Positions 7,993-16,773 are shown, counted from the stretch's first letter. The stretch: DNA of 64,000 bases from Pseudarthrobacter raffinosi (GCF_023913735.1 NZ_JAMXBH010000023.1:603-64602); one strand, 5' to 3'. Notes: generated by a model from the letters alone, not told the origin. Made by a program: numbers and translations.

Positions 7993-9045
7993 TCAGCCAC
8001 CGTCCGGACGCCAGTACCGCAGCCCGCCGCTGGTGGTGCCGTCGCGGGCGACGTCGACCACGGCGTACGGGAACGCCCGACGGTCCGACTGGTCAGGTCC
8101 GCGACCGCGGACGTCCGAACACCACGTGCCGGTGTTGACGTATCGGGTGGGGCACGCCTCGAGCGCCGACTCGAGGGCCCGGTGGGTGTGGCCCGAGACG
8201 TACCAGGCCACTCCGGAACCGTGCGCCTCGAGGGTACGTGCGAACCGGCCCGCTGCAGCAGGAGCCTTCTCGCCGGTGACTCTGCGCCCGGCGGCCGAGA
8301 GCACTATGCGAGTCGCGGCGACCGGGAGCGCCGACACCGTCCGGAACCGGGACAGGCGCGCCAGGTCCCGAACGGTCACCCCGTCGAGCGCGAGCCGCAG
8401 TGACTCGCCCTGCAACAGCTCGTCGTACGCGGGCTCCCGAATGCGACGTTCCGCCAGCTCCGACGCCAGGCACGACCGGGCAACGGCCCCGGCACGGCCC
8501 AGGCGCGACCTCGACGGATGGGCGTGCCAGGCGGCGAGCGGCGGAAGGTCCAGCTCGTCGGTGCCGTTGACCGCCGCGCGGAGCACCTCGGGAATCCGGT
8601 GCAGCGCGTGGTGCTGGTGCCCGTGCTCGGCCACGAGCACATGGGGCACGTGCAGGAACCACGGGTGCACCCGGACCCGCGTGGGCTCTGCGGGGGACAG
8701 CAGCGCCGACAGGCGGGCCGCAACCGAGGGCCGGGCCAGCTCCACATCGTGGTTTCCGCACACGAAGTGCAGGTGCACGCCGCGCGCCGCACACTCCTCC
8801 AGCGCCCGGAACGTCTCGAGATGTCGGACGAGGATGGACTCGAGCCGGGCCAGGCTCTCGTCCTCATTGACCCCAGCCAGCTCGAACGTGTCACCGACAA
8901 AGACGACGTGCTGCTGCAGACCGGAGGCAGCGAGCACCTCGCGGCGCAGGAAATCGGGCAGCACTTTGCCGGGGCACCGGGGGTCGTCGTCGGACACACC
9001 CAGGTGCAGGTCGCTGAGGAGCCACCACCGTGCCGGGCGGCTCAC
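7993..9045 (-). CDS. Calcineurin-like metallophosphoesterase (LpxH-like)
   Basis: A 350-aa protein with the binuclear-metal motifs in order: SDLHLG (residues ~11-16), GDTFEL, GNHD, HGHQHH and SGHTH. GDTFEL resembles the GDxFDxW motif of UDP-2,3-diacylglucosamine pyrophosphatases, although no lipid A would be made in this organism. It probably hydrolyses a phosphodiester or pyrophosphate bond on a glycan or lipid-linked intermediate. The GTG start at 9045 overlaps the preceding stop (GTGA), which fixes the start and makes it the last gene of a seven-gene coupled operon. Confidence 0.8.
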   Translation of the reverse strand: MSRPARWWLLSDLHLGVSDDDPRCPGKVLPDFLRREVLAASGLQQHVVFVGDTFELAGVNEDESLARLESILVRHLETFRALEECAARGVHLHFVCGNHDVELARPSVAARLSALLSPAEPTRVRVHPWFLHVPHVLVAEHGHQHHALHRIPEVLRAAVNGTDELDLPPLAAWHAHPSRSRLGRAGAVARSCLASELAERRIREPAYDELLQGESLRLALDGVTVRDLARLSRFRTVSALPVAATRIVLSAAGRRVTGEKAPAAAGRFARTLEAHGSGVAWYVSGHTHRALESALEACPTRYVNTGTWCSDVRGRGPDQSDRRAFPYAVVDVARDGTTSGGLRYWRPDGG

Positions 9046-9266
9046 GCTAGCAGTTCCAACACACGTGGAAGGAAGAAGAGCAGGGACACCATCCACATGA
9101 CGGCCACGACCCTGCGGCTCACTGTCCGGCCGAGTAGCCTCGGACGTGTCGTGGGCTGACCGGCTTCCGGCCCAACGCGTCGGACCTCAAGCCCGACGAG
9201 GGTAACGAGCAGGGCGAGGGTGACGACCAGCGCGGCTGTCGCGAGCAGTACCGACAGATCGATCAT
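9042..9266 (-). CDS. Small membrane protein (74 aa) of the envelope operon
   Basis: Two hydrophobic segments are visible: residues ~4-25 (LSVLLATAALVVTLALLVTL) and ~52-70 (VVAVMWMVSLLFFLPRV), separated by a basic loop rich in Arg and Thr. No family is recognised. ATG 9266 has AGGAGG upstream and overlaps the previous stop in ATGA, while its own stop overlaps the phosphoesterase GTG, so it is translated only as part of the chain of coupled genes. Confidence 0.7.
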   Translation of the reverse strand: MIDLSVLLATAALVVTLALLVTLVGLEVRRVGPEAGQPTTRPRLLGRTVSRRVVAVMWMVSLLFFLPRVLELLA

Positions 9267-9601
9267 GAAACGGCCTCCTGTCGTGCGCGTGCTATGCACG
9301 CGAGGATGGTGATGACGCCCATCGTGACAACGCATGCCTGCCACGACCACACAGCGAGGTAGAACATCGCCGTGGACACCGCCGTGAGGGCGGCGAGGCC
9401 AAGCGCCAGGACCAGCAGCGCGCGGAGCGCGAAGTCGGTAACCGGCGTGAGGCGGGCCAGTGCCTGCCCTGGAAGCAGGATGAGGACGGCTATCGCGGCG
9501 ACCGCCTGCAGCGGTGTCGGCAGCCCGAGGAGCGTCACCAGCGACAGTGCGACGGCCGCGAGACCGAGCACCGCGGTGGGCCGGCTGATGCCGGCGTTCA
9601 T
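9263..9601 (-). CDS. Small polytopic membrane protein (112 aa) of the envelope operon
   Basis: Four hydrophobic stretches cover most of the protein (about residues 7-27, 33-48, 58-80, 85-103), with LLPGQALARL between the second and third. The LPG-Q-ALAR segment is reminiscent of membrane proteins that handle polyprenyl-linked sugars, but the similarity is too short to name a family. Both ends overlap neighbours by four bases (ATGA). It likely works with the large membrane protein encoded just upstream. Confidence 0.7.
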   Translation of the reverse strand: MNAGISRPTAVLGLAAVALSLVTLLGLPTPLQAVAAIAVLILLPGQALARLTPVTDFALRALLVLALGLAALTAVSTAMFYLAVWSWQACVVTMGVITILACIARARQEAVS

Positions 9602-11376
9602 GGTGTCACCCGGTAAACGCGTGCGTCAACGTTGCTGAACACGAGCTCCACGCCGTCCTGCGCGCTCAACCACGCCTCCAGCTCGTCGAAGCTGCCCTCG
9701 CTGCTGACGCCCCGGAGCACGAGACTCGCCTCCGACGAGCGCGTGAGCAGCACGACGGCACCGGCAGGGTTGTCCCTGGCGTCTTCGTAGACGAGTGGGC
9801 CGCACGTCGCCGTCGACAAGTCGGACTTGCACATGAAGTCGATCGTCCGGTACCGGTGTTCGAGGTATGCCTCGCTGCGCCACGGCGTCGGGGTGGACGC
9901 CGAGATGATCATCGAGCCGGGGGGCGCGAGACGCTTCACAGCGGCGACGGCGGTGATCTCATTGTCGGTGAAGACGTCATACTGGGCGTTCCCGAACCGG
10001 CCTGTCACGGTCATCCCGGCCAGCAGGAGGCACGTGAGCACAAGGCCACCCGCGGCGCGGGAGGAGGGGCGTGTGCTGCCGTCCGCGGGAAGCAGGACCG
10101 AGCACGCCTGCAGAGCGATGAAGGGCAACGCGAAAAGCGAGACGCGGATGAGCATCTCCCCGCCGTACAACTGCACGGGGAAGAGCAGCAGTGGGGTGAC
10201 GGCGAGGAGGACCACCCGGATGTCGAGACGCCCCCTGCGCCAGTCGCGCACGGCCCCCGCCGTGGCGAGCGCCCACAGCACGAGGGTGAGAAGGACCCTG
10301 ACCTGCACCACGAGCACGTGGCCGGCAGTCCCGCTCACGCGGTCGACGACGTTGGCGTCGATCGCGGCCAGCAGTCCTCCTTCCGCCAGGGGTGGGTTCC
10401 CGGCGAGGTATGCACTGGCGGGAAAGACGAGCCAAAGCGCCAGCACGACCGCGGTGATCAGGGGCAGCCGGCTGGGCCAGACACGTCCGCTCAAGGTGAG
10501 AGCGGTAACGGTGATGAGCACCAGGAACGGCGTCAGCTGATGGCTCGCACAGATGACCGTGATGAGCAAGAGGGTCACCGCGAGGGCGCTCACCCGGTGC
10601 CCCGGCCGGTGCTCTGCGGGCGACCGCCCTAGCCACCACGCCGTCAGGTCGGCGCGTCCGAAGCCGAGAAACTTAGGGGTCCGCGCGGCCAACGGGCCAA
10701 GGACCAGCGCGATCACGACGAGGTACAGGAAGAAGCCGAAGGCCTGGGGAGACAAGTAGTCCTGGTCCTGCCAGTTGCCGAGGCAGAAGATCCAGAGCAC
10801 GAGCCAGCGCCGCCGCGGATCGCGCGTCAGGTAGCCCGTCAGCACACTCAGGGCAGCGAGCCACAGTCCCATGTTGAGCACCGGTGCCCACAGGGCAACG
10901 GTCACCGGGTCGAGACCGGTCGCCTTCAGCACCGTCGCCAGAAGGGCGAAGAAACCCGGCCAGTTGAAGTAAGCATCGATGTCGGGGTCGATCCCCTCGG
11001 TGCGCGAGAGGGCGTCCGCAATGCCGAGATGACGGAACGCGACCTCACCCCGCGGTACGTCCGTCACGAAGGCTGCGGTCCCGAAGAGCACGAGCACCAG
11101 CACCACGACCAGCCACAACATGACCGGGCGGCGCGCCGGGCCCGCGGCATCTCCGCGCAGCGCCACGATGAAGGCGACGTTCAGGATCAGAACCCCCACC
11201 CAGAACGGGTAGGGGAGCACGGCTGCGAGCCCCAGATCGCTGCTAACGGGCACTGCCACCGTGGACGCGGCCCACACGGCAAGAGCCAGTGACACTACTC
11301 CCGCCAGTGCGCACCACACGTCACGGGGCTTCCAGCGTCCCTGGATGCGGTTGGGTGCTTCAATTGTGGTGGTCAT
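9598..11376 (-). CDS. Polytopic membrane protein, probable GT-C-type glycosyltransferase
   Basis: A 592-aa protein with about eleven hydrophobic helices up to residue ~460 and a soluble C-terminal domain of ~130 aa. An acidic loop after the third helix (HLGIADALSRTEGIDPDIDAYFNWPG, about 115-140) and DQDYLSPQAFGFFLYL (about 205) resemble the loops of actinobacterial GT-C-like sugar transferases that use polyprenyl-phosphate sugars. The start is ATG 11376, with AAGGAG upstream and an ATGA overlap with the flippase stop; longer in-frame starts run through the flippase gene and are artefacts. The role is inferred, not shown. Confidence 0.72.
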   Translation of the reverse strand: MTTTIEAPNRIQGRWKPRDVWCALAGVVSLALAVWAASTVAVPVSSDLGLAAVLPYPFWVGVLILNVAFIVALRGDAAGPARRPVMLWLVVVLVLVLFGTAAFVTDVPRGEVAFRHLGIADALSRTEGIDPDIDAYFNWPGFFALLATVLKATGLDPVTVALWAPVLNMGLWLAALSVLTGYLTRDPRRRWLVLWIFCLGNWQDQDYLSPQAFGFFLYLVVIALVLGPLAARTPKFLGFGRADLTAWWLGRSPAEHRPGHRVSALAVTLLLITVICASHQLTPFLVLITVTALTLSGRVWPSRLPLITAVVLALWLVFPASAYLAGNPPLAEGGLLAAIDANVVDRVSGTAGHVLVVQVRVLLTLVLWALATAGAVRDWRRGRLDIRVVLLAVTPLLLFPVQLYGGEMLIRVSLFALPFIALQACSVLLPADGSTRPSSRAAGGLVLTCLLLAGMTVTGRFGNAQYDVFTDNEITAVAAVKRLAPPGSMIISASTPTPWRSEAYLEHRYRTIDFMCKSDLSTATCGPLVYEDARDNPAGAVVLLTRSSEASLVLRGVSSEGSFDELEAWLSAQDGVELVFSNVDARVYRVTP

Positions 11377-12656
11377 CGTGACTCCTTCGTGATGCGCCGG
11401 AGAACGGCGACTAACCGGAGGCCGGCCGCAACGGCCCCAATGGAGAGCACCACCAGCCACGCAAGGGCCATGGCGCCGGGGCCCGTTCCGGCGACGAACA
11501 GCGCTGAGGTGCAGAGGGCGACTCCGAGCGTCACGCCTACTACGATCGGCTCTGTGTAGCGGCCGAGAGCCCGGCACACGGCGTTGTACGCCTGCAGCAC
11601 CGCGTACGGCACCAGTCCGGCCGCCAACCACCGCAGAGCGTCCGCGGATGCGTCGGCGTACCGCTCGCCCAGCAGACTGAGCAGCGGGTGAGCGAGGAGG
11701 ACGAGGACGACTGCCGCCAGACCTCCTACGGCAAGCGACCAACGGAGACTCGCCCAGGTTGTAGACACCAGGCGGTGCGGGTCGCGGACGCCTTCGGAGA
11801 ACTGGACGATGCCCATCAACATCGGAGCGGAGTAGGCGGCCCAGGCCATCATCCATGCGGGATACCAGTAGGCAGCGATCTCCGGCGCCACCGTGTGGGC
11901 CAGCAGGAGCGGCAGCACCAGCCCGGGGGCGCGCTCGGTGAGGGTGAGGAGCTGGTACGGAATACCCACCGCCAGCAGTGGACGGCCGCGCGCCGAGCGC
12001 AAGGATGGTCGCGGCCGGTAGCCAATCAGTTTTCGCAGCTGGATCACACCGACGACGCACGCCACCGTATTCCCGAGGGTCCAGCAGGCCATTACGACGT
12101 CGGCGGAGGCGCCGTGCGCCTGCCAGGACACGAGCGCTGCAGCCCCGAGTGAAACCCCGCCGCCCAACGCGTACCTCAAGGTCGCGCTGGCACCGCGTCC
12201 CAACGCCACGAGCGCCTGGTCCAGCACAATCACCAAGGTGCCGGTGACGGCAGCCGCGAGGAACGTAAGCCAGAAGAGAACCGATGTCGACGCCGTGTCC
12301 GGCGCCACAGCCGACTGCAGCACGAGGTAGCCGAGGGCCAGCACGGTGCCGGCTACCCCCACGATGGCGAACGCCGAGTCCAGCACCCGTGCGGGGGGCT
12401 CTCCTCGCCCCACCGCGACGATTACGGCCGACCCGGCACCCAGCACCGCGAGCTGCGTGCAGATCATCACTGCCGCGACCGCGGCCATGGTGAGCCCGAC
12501 CTCACGGTCTGACGTCGCGCGCGCGGCCACGACCCAGAAGGCAAAACCCCAGCCAATCTGGGCAGCCTTGCCCACGATGAGGCCGAGGGAGCTGCGCAAA
12601 GCGGAGTGCCGGACGGTCGAGCCGTCCCGGACAGTGGTCCCCCGCTCAGCGCTCAC
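11373..12656 (-). CDS. Polysaccharide flippase (MOP superfamily, Wzx-like)
   Basis: A 427-aa protein with 12-14 hydrophobic helices and the usual opening of the family (SSLGLIVGKAAQIGWGFAFWVVAARATSDREVGL), then paired-helix repeats through to LVAVLRRITKESR. Proteins of this class flip lipid-linked oligosaccharides across the membrane. The GTG start at 12656 has AAGGGG upstream and overlaps the glycosyltransferase end by 11 bases. A short MVI-like Lys/Arg pattern is absent, so lipid II is an unlikely substrate; the neighbours point to a surface glycan. Confidence 0.8.
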   Translation of the reverse strand: MSAERGTTVRDGSTVRHSALRSSLGLIVGKAAQIGWGFAFWVVAARATSDREVGLTMAAVAAVMICTQLAVLGAGSAVIVAVGRGEPPARVLDSAFAIVGVAGTVLALGYLVLQSAVAPDTASTSVLFWLTFLAAAVTGTLVIVLDQALVALGRGASATLRYALGGGVSLGAAALVSWQAHGASADVVMACWTLGNTVACVVGVIQLRKLIGYRPRPSLRSARGRPLLAVGIPYQLLTLTERAPGLVLPLLLAHTVAPEIAAYWYPAWMMAWAAYSAPMLMGIVQFSEGVRDPHRLVSTTWASLRWSLAVGGLAAVVLVLLAHPLLSLLGERYADASADALRWLAAGLVPYAVLQAYNAVCRALGRYTEPIVVGVTLGVALCTSALFVAGTGPGAMALAWLVVLSIGAVAAGLRLVAVLRRITKESR

Positions 12657-13476
12657 GACGCAACCCCTTCGCCAGGCCGGCGTAGTTATACCAGCAGAAG
12701 GCGAAGTAGTAGCGCAGCCACCGTGGCTGGCCCGCGGCGAGGCTCAAGGCGCTGCCCCGGACTGCCGCGGCGAAGGGCAGCAGCGCCAACCTCGCACCGC
12801 GCCAGCCGTGCTTGCGGACCATCCGTCCCAGTCCCGTTCCGTCCATGAGGAACTGGTCGAGCGCGAAGTCGAAGTCGTCTGCGGCAAAACGATGTTCGAC
12901 GACGACCCGGCGTGACACCGCCGTTCGCAGCCCTGACTCCCGCATCCGCCAACGCAGCTCGATGTCCTCTCCCGACTTGAACGAGTCGTCGAAACCCACG
13001 CCCAGCATGAGGTCCCGGTCGACGACCGTCGCCACAAGCCCGAACCAGTTGCGGCTGCGGCCGGTGCGATGGTGATGTGCCAGCGCCTGCCCCCAGTAGC
13101 CCGGTCCAGCGACACTCTCCAGACCGGCCTGGAGGGCGTCGTAGCCGCCCTCGACCAGCTCCGTGAGCAGGTCGGCAACCCCCGTGGGCCCGAACACGAC
13201 GTCGGCGTCGACGAGCAGGACCCAACGGGTGCTGCTGCTCTGCACACCGAGCGTTCGAGCCCATGGCAGGCCGCGCCCCTCGTCACTCAGGACCCGGGCA
13301 CCGGCCGCTAGGGCGAGGTCGACGGTGCGGTCGGTGGAGCATCCGTCCACCACGATGATCTCGGCTACACCTGACTGACGCAGGGCCCCCAGACAGCGCG
13401 GGAGCAGGTGCTCCGCGTTGCGGGCCGGAACGACCGCGGTGATCTCGGCAGGGCTGTGACTCTCTGTGTCCCGCAC
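12646..13476 (-). CDS. Glycosyltransferase family 2
   Basis: A 276-aa GT-A enzyme: EITAVVPARNAEHLLPRCL at the N-terminus, EIIVVDGCSTDRT, LLVDADVVFG (the DxD motif), and GEDIELRWRMRESG containing the catalytic ED pair. It ends in a short hydrophobic region, so it may associate with the membrane. It transfers an activated sugar to a growing acceptor at the cytoplasmic face. GTG 13476 is preceded by AGGAGG and lies one base after the kinase-like gene stop, so the longer start inside that gene is rejected. Confidence 0.85.
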   Translation of the reverse strand: MRDTESHSPAEITAVVPARNAEHLLPRCLGALRQSGVAEIIVVDGCSTDRTVDLALAAGARVLSDEGRGLPWARTLGVQSSSTRWVLLVDADVVFGPTGVADLLTELVEGGYDALQAGLESVAGPGYWGQALAHHHRTGRSRNWFGLVATVVDRDLMLGVGFDDSFKSGEDIELRWRMRESGLRTAVSRRVVVEHRFAADDFDFALDQFLMDGTGLGRMVRKHGWRGARLALLPFAAAVRGSALSLAAGQPRWLRYYFAFCWYNYAGLAKGLRRER

Positions 13477-13477
13477 T

Positions 13478-14569
13478 TCAGGCCTCCTGGTCGAGGACCG
13501 ACGGCAGCAGCTCCTCGAGATACCGGACAATGTCGTCCGACGCTTCGTCCGCCGTGTACGCGGAGGGCACCTGCAGCAGGTGGCAGGGACGTCCGTCGAG
13601 TGCCTTGCTCAGCACGACCCCCTTCGCCGCGAAGTGCTCGCGCCACGGGAGGACGGACGTGGCCGCCAAGCCAGTCACGACCCGCTGCGAGAAGCCCGCC
13701 ATCTCGATGTGGAAGTTGCCGATCATGCGGTCGACCATCCAGTCGCTCGTCCGCTCGACGATCCGAGACCGGGCGCCCTCGAAGCGCTCGATGTAGATGG
13801 CGGCCGCGAGCGGGGCCGAGGTCGTCACTTCTCGCCCCGGGAACGCGGTCCCCGCCTCGACCATGCGGTGCTCCGGCGACCATCGCCGGGAGAAGTCCGC
13901 GAGGCGCGGATAACGGATGACGTAAGGATGCACCACCGTCGTGAGACGGCCGACGCTCTTCGAGAGCTGTGACGGGACGAGGGGTTTCCGGACACCTTCG
14001 AACAGGTGCGGGTAGATGGCCCGGTGGTGCGGCTTGATGAACATCGGCTTCGCGTAGCCGAGCAGCGTGGCGTCCTCGGCGAGGAAGGCCCAGTCGTCAC
14101 CCATGAACGACCACCCCTCGCGCCGCATCAGCTTGGCAGCGGTGCTCGTCTTACCGGTCCCTCCGGCGGCGGGAAGCGCAATCGCGTGACCCCGGTACGC
14201 CATCGTTGCCGCGTGGATCATGCCGGCTCCTCGACCGACCATGGCGACATCGAGAACAGGGACCACGGAGGTCAACAGCTCACCCGGTCCGTGAATGCGC
14301 CACTGCTCTGCGTCTCTCACGATCTGGACGCGATCGGCTTGGAAGCGCACGCTGTTCCCCGTGTACGCGAGCTCGTGCTCGAGCAGACCCGCATCCGGCA
14401 TCGGCTCCGGCCCGGCGTCGACGACGATGTCGGCCGGCCGTTCGGTGTCGGTGGCGAAACACGCCAACATGCTCTGGAGCTGGGTCGCTGACGGCGCCTT
14501 TGCGTCGACGCGGATCGTGATGCGGCCGTGGATGTCGAAGTGCAGTGCCTTGCTCTGCCAGGTGCGCAT
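13478..14569 (-). CDS. HPr-kinase-like P-loop protein of the envelope operon
   Basis: A 363-aa protein with a Walker A of the HPr kinase/PEP carboxykinase type at residues ~133-142 (PAAGGTGKTS), followed by WSFMGDDWAF (155-162), which places acidic residues where HprK family members bind magnesium. HprK-related kinases without the usual HPr partner are found in peptide-modification and surface-glycan gene sets, where they are thought to phosphorylate a small molecule or peptide. No PTS gene is nearby. ATG 14569 has CAGGAGAC upstream; a longer start at 14692 adds a low-complexity leader. It is the first gene of the seven-gene operon. Confidence 0.75.
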   Translation of the reverse strand: MRTWQSKALHFDIHGRITIRVDAKAPSATQLQSMLACFATDTERPADIVVDAGPEPMPDAGLLEHELAYTGNSVRFQADRVQIVRDAEQWRIHGPGELLTSVVPVLDVAMVGRGAGMIHAATMAYRGHAIALPAAGGTGKTSTAAKLMRREGWSFMGDDWAFLAEDATLLGYAKPMFIKPHHRAIYPHLFEGVRKPLVPSQLSKSVGRLTTVVHPYVIRYPRLADFSRRWSPEHRMVEAGTAFPGREVTTSAPLAAAIYIERFEGARSRIVERTSDWMVDRMIGNFHIEMAGFSQRVVTGLAATSVLPWREHFAAKGVVLSKALDGRPCHLLQVPSAYTADEASDDIVRYLEELLPSVLDQEA

Positions 14570-14718
14570 GGTCGTCTCCTGTCTGGGGTGGTCTCGGTCG
14601 GATGGTGTCTCGGCCCCGGCGACTAATCCAGCCAGTGCCTCTAGAGGAATTCGAAACCCCCGGCCGAGTGACCCTGCCCGTAAATTGAGCATATGACCAG
14701 CCCGGCCAGGTAAACACC

Positions 14719-14739
14719 AGTACTGAGTACTCGCTTTTT
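14719..14739. promoter_or_regulatory. Putative LuxR-type operator upstream of the envelope operon
   Basis: AGTACTGAGTACTCG followed by CTTTTT lies 150-170 bases before the kinase-like gene. Nearly the same string (AGTAGCGGGTACTCG, one base, CTTTTT) occurs at 33529-33550, upstream of the sortase-substrate gene and on the same strand relation. It contains overlapping AGTACT palindromes. The surrounding stretch 14570-15021 (452 bases) holds no ORF that I can support. Confidence 0.45.
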
Positions 14740-14970
14740 GTATCGCGTCCTACATAGGGAATTTCGTGCTCCCGCCAGAGCTAGGTGTGGAGGGGCAGCG
14801 CCGAGTGACCTGTTAGGTGGAGTGGGGACTTATCCCGTAACGCTTTAGGTAGAAGGGGTGCCCCTCCCGCGCATCCAGGAAAACGCAGATGCTCATTTCA
14901 TGCCGCCTGGAGTGCAACCGCCGGTGACCTGGCACCGCTGGAATAGACGCGGACAGGCATCGGTTATCTC

Positions 14971-14992
14971 GATACATGCAAACACATGTATC
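14971..14992. promoter_or_regulatory. Perfect inverted repeat operator before the FMN reductase
   Basis: GATACATG and CATGTATC form a perfect 8-bp inverted repeat with a 6-base spacer, 30 bases before the GTG start at 15022. The geometry matches MarR-type dimer sites. No regulator gene is adjacent, so the binding protein is unknown. Confidence 0.6.
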
Positions 14993-15021
14993 ATAGGCTG
15001 TACCGAACCTCAGGAGTCCAA

Positions 15022-15648
15022 GTGGAAACCCGCCGCATCACCGTACTGTCCGCCGGCCTGGGCGTGCCGTCCTCGAGCAGGCTGCTCGCCGACCAGCTCG
15101 CCGCTGCAGCAGAGCACCGCCTCGCCGATGCGGGTTTCGAGGTGAAGGTTGAGGTCGTTGAGCTCCGGGACCTCGCGGTGGACATCGCCAACAACTTTGT
15201 CACCGGCTATGCGGCCCCTCGCCTGGCGGATGTCATTGCCGGCGTGGAGGCAACCGACGGCATCATTGCCGTTAGCCCGGTGTTCAGCGCTTCCTACAGC
15301 GGCCTGTTCAAGTCCTTCATCGACGTCCTGGACCCCAAGTCCCTGGACGAGAAGGCCGTCCTGCTGGGCGCCACCGGCGGTACCGACCGCCACCAGATGG
15401 TCCTCGAGTACGCCATGCGCCCGCTGTTCAGCTACCTGCGCACCAGGATGGCCGCTACGGCCGTTTTCGCCGGCCCCCAGGACTGGGGTAAAACGGACGA
15501 CGGCGGCTCGCCCTTATCGTCGCGGATCGACCGTGCGGCGGCTGAGTTCGCCGCCCTCCTCGCGGAGGATCAGCCCGGCCGCAAGCCGGCGGCACTGGAG
15601 TCCCTGCCGTTCGAACAGCTCCTGGCAGGCATTTCCGGCGGACGCTAA
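15022..15648 (+). CDS. NADPH-dependent FMN reductase (CE1759-like)
   Basis: A 208-aa flavodoxin-like protein: ITVLSAGLGVPSSSRLLADQLA at the N-terminus, the phosphate-binding SPVFSASYSGLFKSFID segment (about residues 85-101), and LLGATGGTDRHQMVLEYAMRPLFSYL typical of the actinobacterial CE1759 subfamily. It supplies reduced FMN to monooxygenases or serves in redox stress defence. GTG 15022 is preceded by CAGGAG; an upstream ATG at 14986 lies inside the inverted-repeat operator and was rejected. Confidence 0.87.
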   Translation: METRRITVLSAGLGVPSSSRLLADQLAAAAEHRLADAGFEVKVEVVELRDLAVDIANNFVTGYAAPRLADVIAGVEATDGIIAVSPVFSASYSGLFKSFIDVLDPKSLDEKAVLLGATGGTDRHQMVLEYAMRPLFSYLRTRMAATAVFAGPQDWGKTDDGGSPLSSRIDRAAAEFAALLAEDQPGRKPAALESLPFEQLLAGISGGR

Positions 15649-15750
15649 GGCGCCGGTCCGCAAAGTCCGCGCCCGTCCGCAAAGCTCCCCCGTCAGCGCC
15701 CGGGATCCCGGCGTCTGAACTATTCGGTGTCCCCGGTCGTTGACCGGAAC

Positions 15751-16131
15751 ATGAAATGTCCTGTGGATTCAATTGACCTGATCATGAGCGAACGCAGCGG
15801 CGTCGAGATCGACTACTGCCCGCAGTGCCGCGGCGTCTGGCTGGACCGCGGTGAGCTGGACAAAATCATCGACCGCGCCAACGACGCTATGGACGGCGGC
15901 GCTCCTACGCCGGCGCGCCCGGTGGCCGCGGCGCCTGTCGCTGCTCCGGTTCCGCCCCCGCTGTATCCGAACTTTGAACCCCGCCGCGAGCAGCCGCGGT
16001 ACGAGCAGCCCCGTTACGACCAGCCGCGCTACGACGACCGGAAGTACGACAAGCCGGGGTATGACCGCGACCACGACCGCCGGCGGCCCAAAAAGAAGGA
16101 AGGCTGGCTGGGAGACATCTTCGACTTCTGA
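15751..16131 (+). CDS. TFIIB-type zinc-ribbon protein
   Basis: A 126-aa protein. The N-terminus MKCPVD plus IDYCPQCRGVWLDRGELDKII makes a zf-TFIIB ribbon with two Cys pairs. The middle is Pro/Ala-rich, then a run of RYEQPRYDQPRYDDRKYD-type repeats, and the end KKKEGWLGDIFDF is the conserved tail of this family. The function is not known. An in-frame GTG at 15727 would add eight residues; neither start has a strong ribosome site, and I chose the one where homology should begin. Confidence 0.8.
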   Translation: MKCPVDSIDLIMSERSGVEIDYCPQCRGVWLDRGELDKIIDRANDAMDGGAPTPARPVAAAPVAAPVPPPLYPNFEPRREQPRYEQPRYDQPRYDDRKYDKPGYDRDHDRRRPKKKEGWLGDIFDF

Positions 16132-16198
16132 CGGCCGGACGGCGCACTGTGCCGCGGCTGGGAGCCTTGGGGTCCGGGAGCGTAGCCGCCCAGGATCC

Positions 16199-16771
16199 TT
16201 AGTCGTCCAGGAGGGCGATGAACTCGCGTGCCTGTTTCATGGAGATGTCCGAGTGCTTGGTCAGCGCAGTGGCGGCGCCTTCGGTGTCGCCACTGCGCGC
16301 CAACGTGCGGATGCGGCCGTAGATCTCGTCGTTGAGCATATTGCTGCTGACCTCACGCGTTACATCGCCCTTGCTGGCAATGGCGCGGTAGCGGTAGGGG
16401 AACCGCTGGGGCGTGTCGTCATCGTCGGGCTCCGCCTCCGCCGCTTCAGCGGCAGGGCTGCGGTAGGCCTGCGGGTGGGCGGCCAACGCCCCCACCGCGT
16501 CCCGGGATGCCCGCAGTCCTTCTCCTGTGGCCTCGTAGTACAGCTTGATGGCCGCCATCGCCTGTCCCTGGGCAATCAGCGCGTACAACCTGCGGTGCTG
16601 GTCCTCGGAGAGCTTGGTGGCGGCCCGGCGGGCCACCTCAATCGGATCCGGCGCAGGGGCCGTGCCGGCCTGCTTGGCGGCCGCCTGCCGCCTGCTGACC
16701 GCCCGGGCAGCCAATGCGACACCGGCGGCCACGACCGCGAGGATGATAACGGGGATCACGAGCGATTCCAT
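16199..16771 (-). CDS. Membrane-anchored protein with a bL12-like motif (190 aa)
   Basis: One N-terminal transmembrane helix (residues ~4-25, LVIPVIILAVVAAGVALAARAV) is followed by a soluble part. Residues ~70-95 (AMAAIKLYYEATGEGLRASRDAV) match the helix pattern of the ribosomal protein L7/L12 C-terminal domain, AIKxxxxATGxGLxxAxxxV. A second helical repeat (DTEGAATALTKHSDISMKQAREFIALLDD) forms the end and has a similar pattern. It starts 2 bases after its partner gene, which carries the same motif, so the two likely form one operon and arose by duplication. No function is assigned. Confidence 0.7.
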   Translation of the reverse strand: MESLVIPVIILAVVAAGVALAARAVSRRQAAAKQAGTAPAPDPIEVARRAATKLSEDQHRRLYALIAQGQAMAAIKLYYEATGEGLRASRDAVGALAAHPQAYRSPAAEAAEAEPDDDDTPQRFPYRYRAIASKGDVTREVSSNMLNDEIYGRIRTLARSGDTEGAATALTKHSDISMKQAREFIALLDD

Positions 16772-16773
16772 TT

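Noticed and set aside
9598..12060. 820-aa extended start for the polytopic membrane protein
   Set aside because: The first 228 codons overlap the flippase gene in another frame; ATG 11376 has AAGGAG and an ATGA overlap.
7993..14569. Lasso peptide or other RiPP locus around the HprK-like gene
   Set aside because: No precursor peptide, PqqD-like recognition protein, cyclase or transporter gene is present; the neighbours are glycan genes.
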